A stretch of 64,000 nt of DNA from JABDMH01 sp965223165 (GTDB taxonomy: Bacteria > Bacteroidota > Bacteroidia > Chitinophagales > Saprospiraceae), in NCBI GenBank assembly GCA_965223165.1, contig CBDCVQ010000009.1, positions 124,001 through 188,000 of the forward strand. The letters are read 5' to 3'. Each line of letters opens with the position of its first letter. Positions within the stretch are counted from its first letter, which is position 1. The position numbers and the translations under genes are program-made. The notes beneath the pieces are model-generated. The model saw only the letters and a program-made list of their open reading frames with translations. It was not told the origin of the DNA and made no database searches. Positions 47,138-56,842 of this stretch are shown piece by piece.

Positions 47138-47224
47138 ATGGAATCAGTTGACAATCAAGGAGTAAGCAATGCCAGGGGAGCTCAGATCAAACTAGACGAA
47201 TTAGCACCTTATGTTTCGAAATAA
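47138..47224 (+). CDS. possible 28-codon leader ORF overlapping the permease start
   Basis: ATG 47138 to TAA 47222-47224 reads 28 residues (MESVDNQGVSNARG...), overlapping the start of array member 6 by 14 bp in another frame. It lies wholly between the conserved promoter and the permease, so its translation could couple to or attenuate the permease. No similarity recognised; it may be chance. Confidence 0.2.
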   Translation: MESVDNQGVSNARGAQIKLDELAPYVSK

Positions 47225-49658
47225 TCTGAAGATCGCATGGCGAAACGTCCTTCGCCACAAACTGTACAGCTTGCTCAACGTGCTTGGGCTGGGATTTGGC
47301 ATCGCCTGCTTTCTCTTCATAGCACTATATGTCATCGATGAGTTAACCTTCGACCGATTTCACCAAAAGTCGGATCGGATATATCGACTCGTCCAACATC
47401 GTGAATCGCCCGAGGAGGGTGTCCAAAAATTTGGAGCCGTTTCTTACAATGCCGGCGTAGCTGCGCGCGAGGAGATCGCCGGCGTGGAAAGCAGTACCCA
47501 TCTCTTCATGTTTGGTCGGGCCGTCCTGCGCAATCCGGCCAACCAAAATGCCTTCTATCAGCCATTCTTAACGGCTGAGCCCACTTTTTTTGATCTCTTT
47601 GATTTTGCGTTCATCTCAGGAGATCCATCTACGGCTCTGGCAGAACCAAACACGGTCGTGTTGGAGCAAGACCTGGCTCAAAGACTCTTTGGCGACCTTG
47701 ACCCCATGGGACAAATACTACGTAGCGATCGGGGCATGGATCTGGAGGTTACCGGTGTGCTGAAAGACCTACCTTCCAATTCGCATATTCAATTTGAATC
47801 CTTGATCTCACAGGCTACCCTCGAAGCGGTACCCTTTTGGGAGAGGAATATGCCCGGCGATTGGTCCAGCCAGAACTTTGGCACCTACCTGGCACTGCAC
47901 CCCGACCAGGAGCCTGCAACGATCGGTGCGCAATTGACGGATTTTGCCCGGGCCCGAGCAAGGGAAGAACGGCCTTTTACGGGCCATTTGGAATTGCAAC
48001 CCCTCACCGACATTCACTTTGGATCCGAGGGATACCAGCGCGAATTAAACGAGCAGAAGAGCACCTATACTTATCTCTACATATTTAGTTTGATCGGACT
48101 TTTTATTGTACTCATTGCTTGTGTCAACTATGTAAACCTGGCCACCGCACGTTCGTCCAAGTACAGCCGAGAGGTCGGCGTAAGAAAGGTGGTAGGTGCC
48201 GGTCGCCGACAGTTGTTCGCTCGCTTCCTTTCTGAAAGTGTAGTGTTGACGCTGTTGGCTTTCTTCCTGGCCGTGGCCTTGACCCAGGCAGGCTTACCTC
48301 TGTTTAATGAATTTACCGGCAAAGCACTCACTCTCAATTTATTTGCCTCTGGCTGGACCATCCCCACCATGGCTGCGATCATTTTCCTGGTCAGCCTATT
48401 GGCCGGTAGTTATCCCTCGATCTATCTCTCTCGATTTCGGCCATCCGTGGTACTCAAGGGCGTACAAAACACGGAAAAGGGTAAGCATGGTCTGTTGAGG
48501 CGAGGACTGGTCGTACTTCAGTTTTCGATCTCCATTCTGATGATCATCGGCACATTGGTCGCGTGGCGTCAGGTAAGTTTCGTGATGCATCGTGATCTGG
48601 GTTTTGCCCAAGACCAGCGTATCGTAGTAGATATAAATAGTGGTCGGGTGCGGCAGGGATTTGAAACCATCAAGCATGGCTATGAGCAATTGCCGGACGT
48701 AAGATCGGTTTCTGTGAGCAGCCGCGTCCCCGGCGAATGGAAGACTCTACTGCAGGCGGAGATCCGACCGGAAGGCAAGTTTGCCGAAACGGGGCCTACC
48801 CCTTGGTTTATTGGTGCGGACGAGGATTTTCTCGAGACCTTTGAAATCGATCTGATCAGCGGGCGAAATTTTGATCCGCAGCGTCCCATGGATTCCGCAT
48901 CAATCATTCTCAATCAGCAAGCGGCAGCGGTCTTAGGCATCGATGCTGCCGCGGGACAGTCCGTGCAAGTGGTCAGCCGAATTGCCAATGGTTCAGAGCG
49001 GATGTTTGACGAACCATTTCGGGCGCAAGTCATTGGCATCATGGAGGACTTCAATTTTCAGTCGTTATACGAGCCCGTTACTCCACTGGTGCTGGCATAC
49101 CGCAGTAATCCGGTGCAAGCCATCGATTATTTTACCGCCCATGTATCCGGTCAAAACACCGAAAGGACGATCCAGCAGATGACCGAGATCCTGCACTCCG
49201 TCGATCCTGAACAATTATTCGAATATCACTTTTTGGACGAGCAGATCGATCAATTTTACGAGGCAGACGTCCAGCGCTCACAGCTCTTTTCTACCGCAGC
49301 CCTCTGTGCCATCTTTATTGCGTGCCTGGGGCTCTTTGGTCTCGCCGCATTTATGGCCGAGCAACGCACCAAGGAAATTGGCATACGGAAAGTGCTGGGA
49401 TCGAGTACCGTTGGCATCGTCCAACTGCTGTCGAAGGATTTTATCAAACTGGTACTGATTGCGCTGTTGGTGGCCTCTCCCCTTGCCTATCACTTCATGG
49501 AGCAATGGCTGCAGGGGTTTGCCTACCGCATTAGCATCGCCTGGTGGATGTTTGCGGTAGCCGGTGCCTTTGCCGCTACCATCGCTTTGGTGACGGTAGG
49601 ATATCATAGTATTAGAGCCGCTACGTCCAACCCGGCAGAAGCATTGCGGAGTGAATAG
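47211..49658 (+). CDS. duplicated FtsX/MacB-type ABC permease (array member 6)
   Basis: 815 residues (MFRNNLKIAWRNVLRHKLY). Coupling motifs SREVGVRKVVGAG (~319) and TKEIGIRKVLGSS (~719); end NPAEALRSE. No prefix domain. First gene after the second copy of the conserved promoter, so it probably heads a second unit controlled by the same regulator. The C-terminal third is closely similar to array member 7 (GSSTxGIVxLLSxDFxKLVLIAL). Its stop codon runs straight into a hexamer repeat. Confidence 0.94.
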   Translation: MFRNNLKIAWRNVLRHKLYSLLNVLGLGFGIACFLFIALYVIDELTFDRFHQKSDRIYRLVQHRESPEEGVQKFGAVSYNAGVAAREEIAGVESSTHLFMFGRAVLRNPANQNAFYQPFLTAEPTFFDLFDFAFISGDPSTALAEPNTVVLEQDLAQRLFGDLDPMGQILRSDRGMDLEVTGVLKDLPSNSHIQFESLISQATLEAVPFWERNMPGDWSSQNFGTYLALHPDQEPATIGAQLTDFARARAREERPFTGHLELQPLTDIHFGSEGYQRELNEQKSTYTYLYIFSLIGLFIVLIACVNYVNLATARSSKYSREVGVRKVVGAGRRQLFARFLSESVVLTLLAFFLAVALTQAGLPLFNEFTGKALTLNLFASGWTIPTMAAIIFLVSLLAGSYPSIYLSRFRPSVVLKGVQNTEKGKHGLLRRGLVVLQFSISILMIIGTLVAWRQVSFVMHRDLGFAQDQRIVVDINSGRVRQGFETIKHGYEQLPDVRSVSVSSRVPGEWKTLLQAEIRPEGKFAETGPTPWFIGADEDFLETFEIDLISGRNFDPQRPMDSASIILNQQAAAVLGIDAAAGQSVQVVSRIANGSERMFDEPFRAQVIGIMEDFNFQSLYEPVTPLVLAYRSNPVQAIDYFTAHVSGQNTERTIQQMTEILHSVDPEQLFEYHFLDEQIDQFYEADVQRSQLFSTAALCAIFIACLGLFGLAAFMAEQRTKEIGIRKVLGSSTVGIVQLLSKDFIKLVLIALLVASPLAYHFMEQWLQGFAYRISIAWWMFAVAGAFAATIALVTVGYHSIRAATSNPAEALRSE

Positions 49659-49850
49659 CAATTTCAATGGCAATAGCAATTTCAATGGCAATTTCAATGG
49701 CAATGGCAATTTCAATTTCAATGGCAATGGCAATGGCAATTTCAATGGCAATAGCAATTTCAATGGCAATGGCAATTTCAATGGCAATAGCAATTTCAAT
49801 GGCAATAGCAATTTCAATGGCAATTTCAATGGCAATGGCAATGGCAATTA
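49657..49850. repeat. hexanucleotide tandem repeat tract (CAATTT/CAATGG/CAATAG)
   Basis: About 32 consecutive hexamers starting with the last bases of the stop codon of array member 6 (GAATAGCAATTTCAATGG...). Three unit variants alternate irregularly. Directly downstream the pattern decays into AGCAATGAACAATTA-like sequence (49851-49905) related to the heptamers at 59424. Confidence 0.92.
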
Positions 49851-49909
49851 GCAGTGAACAATTAGCAATTAGCAATGAACAATTAACAATGAGCAATGAG
49901 CAGTTTATT

Positions 49910-49964
49910 AGGATCGTAGAGCACGGACGCTTTGCGGGAGTGATCTGCGAGCCGCAACCAGGGA
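49910..49964. repeat. 55-bp dispersed element, copy 1
   Basis: Begins AGGATCGTAGAGCAC and ends in a GGGA. It aligns without gaps to 59832-59886 with 49 of 55 identities. Both copies lie inside low-complexity repeat gaps between permease genes and are followed by AGCAGTGAACAATTAG-like sequence. No coding function seen. Confidence 0.8.
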
Positions 49965-50072
49965 TACAACTAGCAGTGAACAATTAGGCAATGGCATTTC
50001 AATATCAATAGCAATGTCAATGACAATGTCATACAGTGCACAAATCAACAATTCAACATCTACACAATTCCA

Positions 50073-50272
50073 CCATAAAACCATAAAACCATAAAACCAT
50101 AAAACCATAAGACCATAAGACCATAAGACCATAAGACCATAAGACCATAAAACCATAAAACCATAAAACCATAAGACCATAAGACCATAAGACCATAAAA
50201 CCATAAAACCATAAAACCATAAAACCATAAGACCATAAAACCATAAAACCATAAAACCATAAGACCATAAAA
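50073..50272. repeat. octanucleotide tandem array, 25 x 8 bp (CCATAAAA/CCATAAGA)
   Basis: Exactly 25 uninterrupted units: 15 CCATAAAA and 10 CCATAAGA. It ends one base before the ATG of array member 7 at 50274, so any promoter must lie upstream of or within it. The 8-bp period means that slippage would change leader length or spacing. Confidence 0.95.
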
Positions 50273-50273
50273 T

Positions 50274-52646
50274 ATGTTTAGAAATCACATGAGGGTGGCC
50301 TGGAGGAATTTGATTAAATATCCCTCCTATTCATTGGTGAATCTTTGCGGATTGGCGCTCGGTATCTCCGCCTCCTTCGTGCTGCTGCTCTATGCGATTC
50401 AGGAGTTGAGCTATGATCGGCATTTTGCTGATGGCGATCGCATCTACCGCATCGCTGCGGACTTCTATAATATGGGTGGCTTCGCCAAGAGCCAGGAGGG
50501 GCTGTTGGATCATCTGCCTTCCGAGTGTCCCAGCATTGCGCAGTATACGCGATTTGACAAGGGAACCGCTTTGGAGCTGACAGTGGATGATCAGCCTTAT
50601 GTGGAACGAGATTTCCTTTATGTCGACTCTCTTTTCTTTCAGATGTTTCCTTACACATTCGTAGAAGGAGAGGCCGGCGAGGTGATGACCACGCCTCATG
50701 AGATCATTCTCTCGGAAAGGCTTGCCCGCAAATATTTTGGAAAAGAAAGCGCACTCGGCAAGTACGTGGAAATCGGAGAAGATGGACTATCGTATCGCGT
50801 ATCAGGGGTGGTACAGTCTACGACCAAGAAGACTCATCTAAAGTCTGATCTCTGGCTCCCCGTATACAATAGACATGAGAAAAATCCACATTGGACCAAT
50901 GTCACCTACTATAATTACGTAAAACTACATCCATCTGCGGGGGCGCATGATCTTGAGATTGCGCTGGAGGAGTTGCGGCGAAAGAAAGTGCATCCTTCGA
51001 TCGCACCTAATTCTAGCTTTGAGGAGTGGTCACAGAGTGATTTTGCCGTCAAATTCTTCGTACAGCCGCTCCATGACATTTATTTGCACTCCGACTTTGC
51101 CATGATGGAGACGATACCCGGCGGCAATCCTACGCAAATTTACATCCTCGGGATCATAGGTATATTCATCATTCTGATCGCCGGATCCAATTACATAAAC
51201 CTCACCACGGCTCGATCGTCCCTTCGCGGAAAGGAAGTGGGTATCCGCAAGACCTTGGGCGCGGAGCGTCGGATGCTCGTCAAACAGATGCTGACCGAGT
51301 CCATTCTGTTTAGCCTGTTGGCCGCGGTGATCGCAGCTGGCTTGGTCGAAATCCTGCTCTTGGCCTTTAAGAAGATCAGTGGGACAGCCATTCTATCGAC
51401 GCTGCTCAGCGGCTGGCAATACATTGGTCTGCTATTGTTATACTCCTTGCTATCAGGAGTATTCGCGGGCATTTATCCTGCGTTTTATCTGACGGCCTTC
51501 CGACCTGCACGCACGATCAAGGGCAACTTTACGGCCAAGGGCAACAAGCGTCTTCGCGGCGGACTAGTCAGCCTACAGTTTTGCATCGCGATCGCCTTGA
51601 TTGTATCCAGCCTAATCGTCTACCAGCAATTAAGATATCTCCAGACCAAGGATACGGGATTTGAAATGGAGGGAGTGGTAGTAGTGGATAATGTGGTCGA
51701 CCTGGGTGGGCAGGAGGAAGCGTTCAGACAAAAATTAAGGACGCAGCCGCAGTTGCAGTTATCTAGCTTTGCGCAGCGATTACCCGCTGGCAACAGCATG
51801 TGGATGAGTTCTTACCGTACGCCGGAGATGAGTGAGACGGTAACGATCCAGACCTTTCCGGTAGACGCCGACTACATACCTGTGATGGGTATGCGATTGG
51901 AGTCCGGTCGAAACTTTGACCGCCAACTGGCGACTGACTCCAATTCGGTTATTATCAACGAGATGGCCGCCAAGAAGCTGGGGCTTACTCAGCCAATTGG
52001 TTCGGTACTCAACGGCAATCTGAAAGTGGTTGGCCTGGTACGCGATTTTAATTTCCAATCGTTTAGAGACCAGATCGCTCCTGCCGTCCTGACGATGGGA
52101 AAAGAGATGGGTAGACTACTCATTCTCAAACTCCATGGCACCGACATCAGTAGCTTCTTAACCTATATGAATGAAACATGGCTCGAATTCTCCAGTGAGG
52201 AGCCGATACAGTATCATTTTCTCGAGGAAAATTTTGCAACCCTGGTCCAGAACGAACGAACCTTGAGTCAAGCCATCGGTTTTTTCACTCTTTTGGCATT
52301 GATCATCGCCTGTCTGGGCCTTTACGGCTTGGCATCCTTCACGGCAGAGCAGCGGACGCGAGAAATCGGCATTCGCAAGATCCTAGGTTCGTCGACGTTT
52401 GGTATCGTCAGTCTACTTTCACGGGACTTCCTCAAACTCGTCCTGATTGCTTTAGTGGTGGCAGCCCCGATTGCCTACGTCTTAATGAATCAATGGCTGC
52501 AGGGCTTTGCCTTTCGGATTCAGATATCGTGGTGGACCTTTGCCTTAGCGGGCCTAGCGGCTATGGCTATTGCATTTCTCACCGTAGGATATCAAAGTCT
52601 GAAAGTAGCCCTTACAAACCCTGCAGATTCGCTACGAAATGAATGA
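50274..52646 (+). CDS. duplicated FtsX/MacB-type ABC permease (array member 7)
   Basis: 790 residues (MFRNHMRVAWRNLIKYPSY). Coupling motifs GKEVGIRKTLGAE (~319) and TREIGIRKILGSS (~694); end NPADSLRNE. Somewhat shorter periplasmic cores than the neighbours. Preceded by 615 bp of repeat DNA that ends at the start codon, so it may be expressed from its own or a variable signal rather than by simple read-through from member 6. Stop followed at once by hexamer repeats. Confidence 0.94.
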   Translation: MFRNHMRVAWRNLIKYPSYSLVNLCGLALGISASFVLLLYAIQELSYDRHFADGDRIYRIAADFYNMGGFAKSQEGLLDHLPSECPSIAQYTRFDKGTALELTVDDQPYVERDFLYVDSLFFQMFPYTFVEGEAGEVMTTPHEIILSERLARKYFGKESALGKYVEIGEDGLSYRVSGVVQSTTKKTHLKSDLWLPVYNRHEKNPHWTNVTYYNYVKLHPSAGAHDLEIALEELRRKKVHPSIAPNSSFEEWSQSDFAVKFFVQPLHDIYLHSDFAMMETIPGGNPTQIYILGIIGIFIILIAGSNYINLTTARSSLRGKEVGIRKTLGAERRMLVKQMLTESILFSLLAAVIAAGLVEILLLAFKKISGTAILSTLLSGWQYIGLLLLYSLLSGVFAGIYPAFYLTAFRPARTIKGNFTAKGNKRLRGGLVSLQFCIAIALIVSSLIVYQQLRYLQTKDTGFEMEGVVVVDNVVDLGGQEEAFRQKLRTQPQLQLSSFAQRLPAGNSMWMSSYRTPEMSETVTIQTFPVDADYIPVMGMRLESGRNFDRQLATDSNSVIINEMAAKKLGLTQPIGSVLNGNLKVVGLVRDFNFQSFRDQIAPAVLTMGKEMGRLLILKLHGTDISSFLTYMNETWLEFSSEEPIQYHFLEENFATLVQNERTLSQAIGFFTLLALIIACLGLYGLASFTAEQRTREIGIRKILGSSTFGIVSLLSRDFLKLVLIALVVAAPIAYVLMNQWLQGFAFRIQISWWTFALAGLAAMAIAFLTVGYQSLKVALTNPADSLRNE

Positions 52647-52648
52647 GC

Positions 52649-52700
52649 AATGGCAATTTCAATGGCAATTTCAATGGCAATTTCAATGGCAATAGCAATA
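52649..52700. repeat. short hexanucleotide repeat tract
   Basis: About eight hexamers (CAATGG, CAATTT, CAATAG) starting three bases after the stop of array member 7. Same family as the tracts at 37803, 49657 and 59283. Confidence 0.88.
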
Positions 52701-52710
52701 CGGAGGTCAG

Positions 52711-52758
52711 TTCAACAATTCAACAATTCAACAATTCAACAATTCAACAATTCAACAA
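52711..52758. repeat. octanucleotide tandem array, 6 x 8 bp (TTCAACAA)
   Basis: Six perfect TTCAACAA units followed by a degenerate TTCGACAC, ending nine bases before the ATG of array member 8 at 52775. Different unit from the CCATAARA array but the same period and the same place relative to a permease start. Confidence 0.92.
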
Positions 52759-52774
52759 TTCGACACCATAACAC

Positions 52775-55153
52775 ATGATTAGAAATTACTTCATCACGGC
52801 ATATCGCAATTTGTGGCGGAACAAAATGGTGTCCGCGATCAGTATTGTAGGACTATCCATTGGTATAGCTGTCGGGCTGCTCAGTTATCTTCATATCAGA
52901 TACGAACTTAGCTTCGATGGATTTCACGATAAGAAAGACCGGATCTATCGCATCGTCACCGGAGACGTCAAGTCCGGTCAAGGATGGGTGGGGATTTCGG
53001 CACCCATTCCTCCGAAATTAAAATCGGATATTCCCGAGATTGAAGATTTTGTGCGTCTGACCAAGCTGGACCGAGATGGAAAGGTCGTTGTCCACCACGA
53101 CAACCAAAGTTTTAACGAGGCCAATTTCTTTCTGGCGGATGCCTCCCTGTTCTCCATTTTTGATTTTTCCTTTATTCATGGACAGCCCGAGCAGGCCTTT
53201 CAGACGCCCGATGGCATAGTCGTCACGGCTAGCAGGGCCGAAAAGTTGTTTGGGGCAAGTTCACCCCTGGGTAAGATTGTCAAGATCAACGACAAACACG
53301 AGTTTCGTGTCAGCGGTGTCATCGAAGATCTGCGGCCTAACTCGCACCTCGCGTTGGACATGATTGTTTCCTTCGAAAACTTGGAAACGCTGCTTCCGTA
53401 CGCCAGCTTGGACGGCAACTGGGGACAATACAATTACTATGGTTATGCCCTACTCCGTCAAGGAGCCGATCTTGCTGCTGCCGAGCGCAAGATAAAAGCG
53501 ATCGAAGTGCCCCTCAAAGATTACACGCATACTTTTGAACAGCTGGGGCTGCAGCCCATGACCGACATTCACTTCGAACACAATCGGGGGAATATGAAGG
53601 CCTCTTATGATCGTAAATATTTGTACATCTATGGGGCCTCTGCCCTTGGGCTCATCTTTATTTCTTTGGTCAACTTCATAAATCTGAAAACGGCTGGGTC
53701 GTCCAAACGCATCCGCGAGGTAGGCGTGCGAAAAGCGATCGGGGCAAGACGCGGCGAACTCGTGGTGCAGTTTGTTGCCGAGGCCTTCCTTCTTTGCCTG
53801 GTCTCGTTGGCCCTCGGCCTATTTATCATGAACACCTGGCTCCTGCCCTACGTCAATAATTTACTGGGTGCCGACCTCCAGTTTCACCTATTTGACCTCC
53901 CCAATGCCAGTCTTGGCCTCCTTGGCCTTCTCGTGATCAGCCTATTGTCAGGTACCTATATCGCCCAATTCATCACGTCCTTCTCACCTATGGAGGCCCT
54001 CAAGAGTCAAATTAAGACCAGCTCAGGTCGTGGATTGAAGTTTCGTGATGTGCTGCTCGGCGTCCAGTTTTTTGTGTCTCTGATTTTGATCATTGGCAGC
54101 TTGATCATCACCCGCCAAATGCAGCATGTCTCCGATATCAACTTAGGTCTCAATCCGGACCAGGTCCTCAACATCCCGCTCTATGTCGAAGTGGAGAAGG
54201 AGAAGCGATCGGTCCTGAAGAACGAGTTGAACTCCCTACCCAACGTCACCCACGTGTCACTCAACAGCTTTAATCCCGGTCAGGCCAATTGGAATCAGAC
54301 CACCTGGTGGGAGGGGCAGGAAGAGGACGAGAGCATGTTTATCATCAGTGTAGATCCTGACTTCTTTGAAACGGCCGACGTCAAATTAATCGAAGGTAGC
54401 CTTGACCACATCAAAAGCAACCTCAGCGAACGCTATACCTATGTGCTCAACCAGTCGGCCAGGCAACACATCGGATGGGAGCAGGCGGTGGGACGGCAAG
54501 TATCACCCTTTGGCGATGACGCCCGAAAGCCGGTAACCGGAGTGATCGAAGACTTCACCTTTCAGTCCCTGCACGATCGTGTAAAGCCATGCCTCCTGGT
54601 CGTAGGTGATCTTACCCCGTCCCAACTGTATGTAAAGGTCAGGGCACAAGATGTGCAGGCGACCGTAGCAGCCGTCGAGGACAAGTTGGCAAGCATTCTG
54701 CCGGCACTGCCCTTTGAATATGCGTTTTTGGATGATCTCTTCGGTCAGTTATATTTGGCAGAAACGCAAGCTAGAGAAATCAGTCTATTCTATACCATCG
54801 TTTGCATACTGCTGGCCTTATTCGGCTTATATGGGATTCTGACGTTTGAAGTCACCGAACGAGCCAAAGAAATCGCCATTCGCAAAGTGATTGGGGCCAA
54901 GGTATTGCACATCGTGGGTCTACTTTCTCGCGACTTCTTAAGGCTCATCCTGATCGCACTCGTCTTGGCCTCTCCCATCGCCTATTTTATGATGGATGGA
55001 TGGCTCCAGGATTTTGCCTACCGCATTGACATTCCGTGGTGGATTTTTGTCGTCGCAGGTCTGGTGGCGGCGCTCATTGCCCTGGCAATTGTCGCACTCC
55101 AAGGTGTGCGTGCAGCTCTACTAAATCCCGTACACGCATTAAGAGGAGAATAA
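52775..55153 (+). CDS. duplicated FtsX/MacB-type ABC permease (array member 8)
   Basis: 792 residues (MIRNYFITAYRNLWRNKMV). Coupling motifs IREVGVRKAIGAR (~312) and AKEIAIRKVIGAK (~696); end NPVHALRGE. One of the more divergent members: the second motif reads EIAIRK rather than EIGIRK. Only 8 bp separate its stop from the S41-type peptidase gene, so the two are almost certainly co-transcribed. Confidence 0.93.
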   Translation: MIRNYFITAYRNLWRNKMVSAISIVGLSIGIAVGLLSYLHIRYELSFDGFHDKKDRIYRIVTGDVKSGQGWVGISAPIPPKLKSDIPEIEDFVRLTKLDRDGKVVVHHDNQSFNEANFFLADASLFSIFDFSFIHGQPEQAFQTPDGIVVTASRAEKLFGASSPLGKIVKINDKHEFRVSGVIEDLRPNSHLALDMIVSFENLETLLPYASLDGNWGQYNYYGYALLRQGADLAAAERKIKAIEVPLKDYTHTFEQLGLQPMTDIHFEHNRGNMKASYDRKYLYIYGASALGLIFISLVNFINLKTAGSSKRIREVGVRKAIGARRGELVVQFVAEAFLLCLVSLALGLFIMNTWLLPYVNNLLGADLQFHLFDLPNASLGLLGLLVISLLSGTYIAQFITSFSPMEALKSQIKTSSGRGLKFRDVLLGVQFFVSLILIIGSLIITRQMQHVSDINLGLNPDQVLNIPLYVEVEKEKRSVLKNELNSLPNVTHVSLNSFNPGQANWNQTTWWEGQEEDESMFIISVDPDFFETADVKLIEGSLDHIKSNLSERYTYVLNQSARQHIGWEQAVGRQVSPFGDDARKPVTGVIEDFTFQSLHDRVKPCLLVVGDLTPSQLYVKVRAQDVQATVAAVEDKLASILPALPFEYAFLDDLFGQLYLAETQAREISLFYTIVCILLALFGLYGILTFEVTERAKEIAIRKVIGAKVLHIVGLLSRDFLRLILIALVLASPIAYFMMDGWLQDFAYRIDIPWWIFVVAGLVAALIALAIVALQGVRAALLNPVHALRGE

Positions 55154-55161
55154 CGTAAAAA

Positions 55162-56829
55162 ATGAATCGCGTCATGAGATTTCGAATCATACACATTTTG
55201 ATCGCTGCCATCTGCCTATCGCCAGCACCCATTTACGGCCAGCAGACGCTGACGGCCACACAGTGGCAAGAAGATCTGATCTATCTTAAACACAAAGTGC
55301 AAAGCGAGTACCCCTTCCTCTTTAAAAAGGTTACGGTCAAAGAGTTTGGAGAGGAAGTGGAGACCCTACATCGCTCGATTCCCGACCTTGCCGATCACGA
55401 GATCATCGCTGGGTTTGCACGCATCATCTCTCTTTTCAAATATGGTCATACGAGGATGGGATTGCAGGGTGGTCCGGTCACTTTCCGCACCCTCCCGATA
55501 AACATCTATCAATTTAAGGACGGGTTTTATGTAGAGGGTACCCATCGGGATTACAAACAGGCCCTCGGAGCACGTATTGTGCAAATCGAGGGAATGCCCG
55601 TAGCGGAGGCACTGCAAAAAATACGGCCGGTCATTCCTGCAGAAAATGATCAATTTGTGAAGGCTTACGGCCTCAGCTACCTGAGAGTTCCTGAAATCTT
55701 GCATGCCCAAGGCGTAACCAAAGAGCTCAAATCAGAGATCCGCATGACGCTGGATAAAGACGGCCAATCGATCGATGTTACATTCACGGCCGGTACGGAA
55801 CGGGCACCTACCCAGTACGGTTTTGTAGAGGAGGAAGACCCATGGCTTAGCATGCGAAACCAAGAGGCTACACCTCGCTACCTCAAGCACCTGGACAAGA
55901 TCTATTATCACGAATACCTACCTGAGCACAAGGCCCTCTATGTACGACATAGTCAGATCCAGGACGATCCTGCCAAAGACATACCCGCGTTTTATGAAGA
56001 GGTATTTGCCTTTGTTGAAGACAACGACGTAGAGCGGTTAATTCTTGACGTCCGACTCAACGGAGGTGGCAACAATTACAAGAACAAGCCCATCGTCACC
56101 GGGGTAATAAAAAGTGACAAGATCAATCAACCCGGTCAATTTATCGTCATCATCGGCCGGCGCACTTTTTCGGCCTGCCAAAACCTAGTTAACGAACTCG
56201 ACAATTATACGCAGGCCATCTTCATAGGCGAGCCTACCTCTGAAAACGTCAACTTCTACGGTGATAATCGGCGGGTGGAACTACCAAATAGTAAAATGTC
56301 TGCCTACCTGTCCTTTGCCTGGTGGCAAGACAAGCCCCCATGGGAAAATGCCCCCCACCTTGCGCCACATGTCGCCGTGGAGATGAGTGCCGCAGAGTAT
56401 GCTGCTAATGCGGATCCGGTGCTGGATCTTGCCTTGACGTACTCGTCCAAGGACTTCGTGAGCGACCCCATGGCGCACCTCACCAAACTATTTGAGCAAG
56501 GTAAGATTGCAGAAGTCGAATCAGCGGCCAGACGTTTTGTCGCTGACCCCAGATATCAGTTTGTCGACTTCGAGGACAACTTCAATCGTGCTGGGTACAA
56601 TTTAATGCAAGGCGATCGCCTCGAGGAGGCACTATTTGTTTTCCGCCTGAACAATGAATTGTTTCCCGAATCTGCTAACACCTGGGACAGTCTGGGTGAG
56701 GCGTTACACAAGGCAGATCGAAGGGACGAAAGTATAAGCCACTATAAGAAGGCCATCGAACTGGATCCGGACGGTCCGGTGGGCGAAAACGCTCGAAAAA
56801 TGCTGGCCGAGATCGACACACAAGACTGA
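55162..56829 (+). CDS. S41-family-like peptidase with C-terminal TPR, secreted
   Basis: 555 residues with a signal peptide (HILIAAICLSPAPIYG-QQ). A PDZ-like region at about 110-160 (FYVEGTHRDYKQALGARIVQIEGMP), then the S41 core: strand motif LILDVRLNGGGNN (296-303 as D-x-R-x-N-x-G-G) and the nucleophile region IGRRTFSACQNLVNEL with Ser337 in S-A-C instead of the usual S-A-G/S. The C-terminus has a TPR (about 505-545, NTWDSLGEALHKADRRDES). Probably a periplasmic processing protease. Lying in the middle of a permease run with 8- and 13-bp gaps, it may process the transported peptide or a transporter part. The catalytic Lys was not located with certainty. Confidence 0.88.
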   Translation: MNRVMRFRIIHILIAAICLSPAPIYGQQTLTATQWQEDLIYLKHKVQSEYPFLFKKVTVKEFGEEVETLHRSIPDLADHEIIAGFARIISLFKYGHTRMGLQGGPVTFRTLPINIYQFKDGFYVEGTHRDYKQALGARIVQIEGMPVAEALQKIRPVIPAENDQFVKAYGLSYLRVPEILHAQGVTKELKSEIRMTLDKDGQSIDVTFTAGTERAPTQYGFVEEEDPWLSMRNQEATPRYLKHLDKIYYHEYLPEHKALYVRHSQIQDDPAKDIPAFYEEVFAFVEDNDVERLILDVRLNGGGNNYKNKPIVTGVIKSDKINQPGQFIVIIGRRTFSACQNLVNELDNYTQAIFIGEPTSENVNFYGDNRRVELPNSKMSAYLSFAWWQDKPPWENAPHLAPHVAVEMSAAEYAANADPVLDLALTYSSKDFVSDPMAHLTKLFEQGKIAEVESAARRFVADPRYQFVDFEDNFNRAGYNLMQGDRLEEALFVFRLNNELFPESANTWDSLGEALHKADRRDESISHYKKAIELDPDGPVGENARKMLAEIDTQD

Positions 56830-56842
56830 ATCACAGAGCAAG

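Larger units (their letters stand above)
46823..47210. other. 388-bp intergenic region between array members 5 and 6
   Basis: 46823-46989 holds nothing I can identify. From 46990 to 47107 it carries two 16-bp dyads and a conserved core promoter (entered separately). 47108-47210 would be the transcribed leader, with a possible 28-codon ORF. Confidence 0.7.

Noticed and set aside
46845..47165. 106-codon plus-strand frame in the intergenic region
   Set aside because: It spans the dyads and the conserved promoter, has no recognisable domain and stops before the permease; more likely a non-coding control region.
50073..50272. CRISPR array
   Set aside because: Units are 8 bp with no spacers; no cas genes in the window. 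The same applies to the 7-bp and 6-bp tracts.
49908..50288. Minus-strand frames rich in MVLWFYGFMVLWSYG
   Set aside because: Artefact of the CCATAARA 8-bp array; the same peptide appears in three frames.
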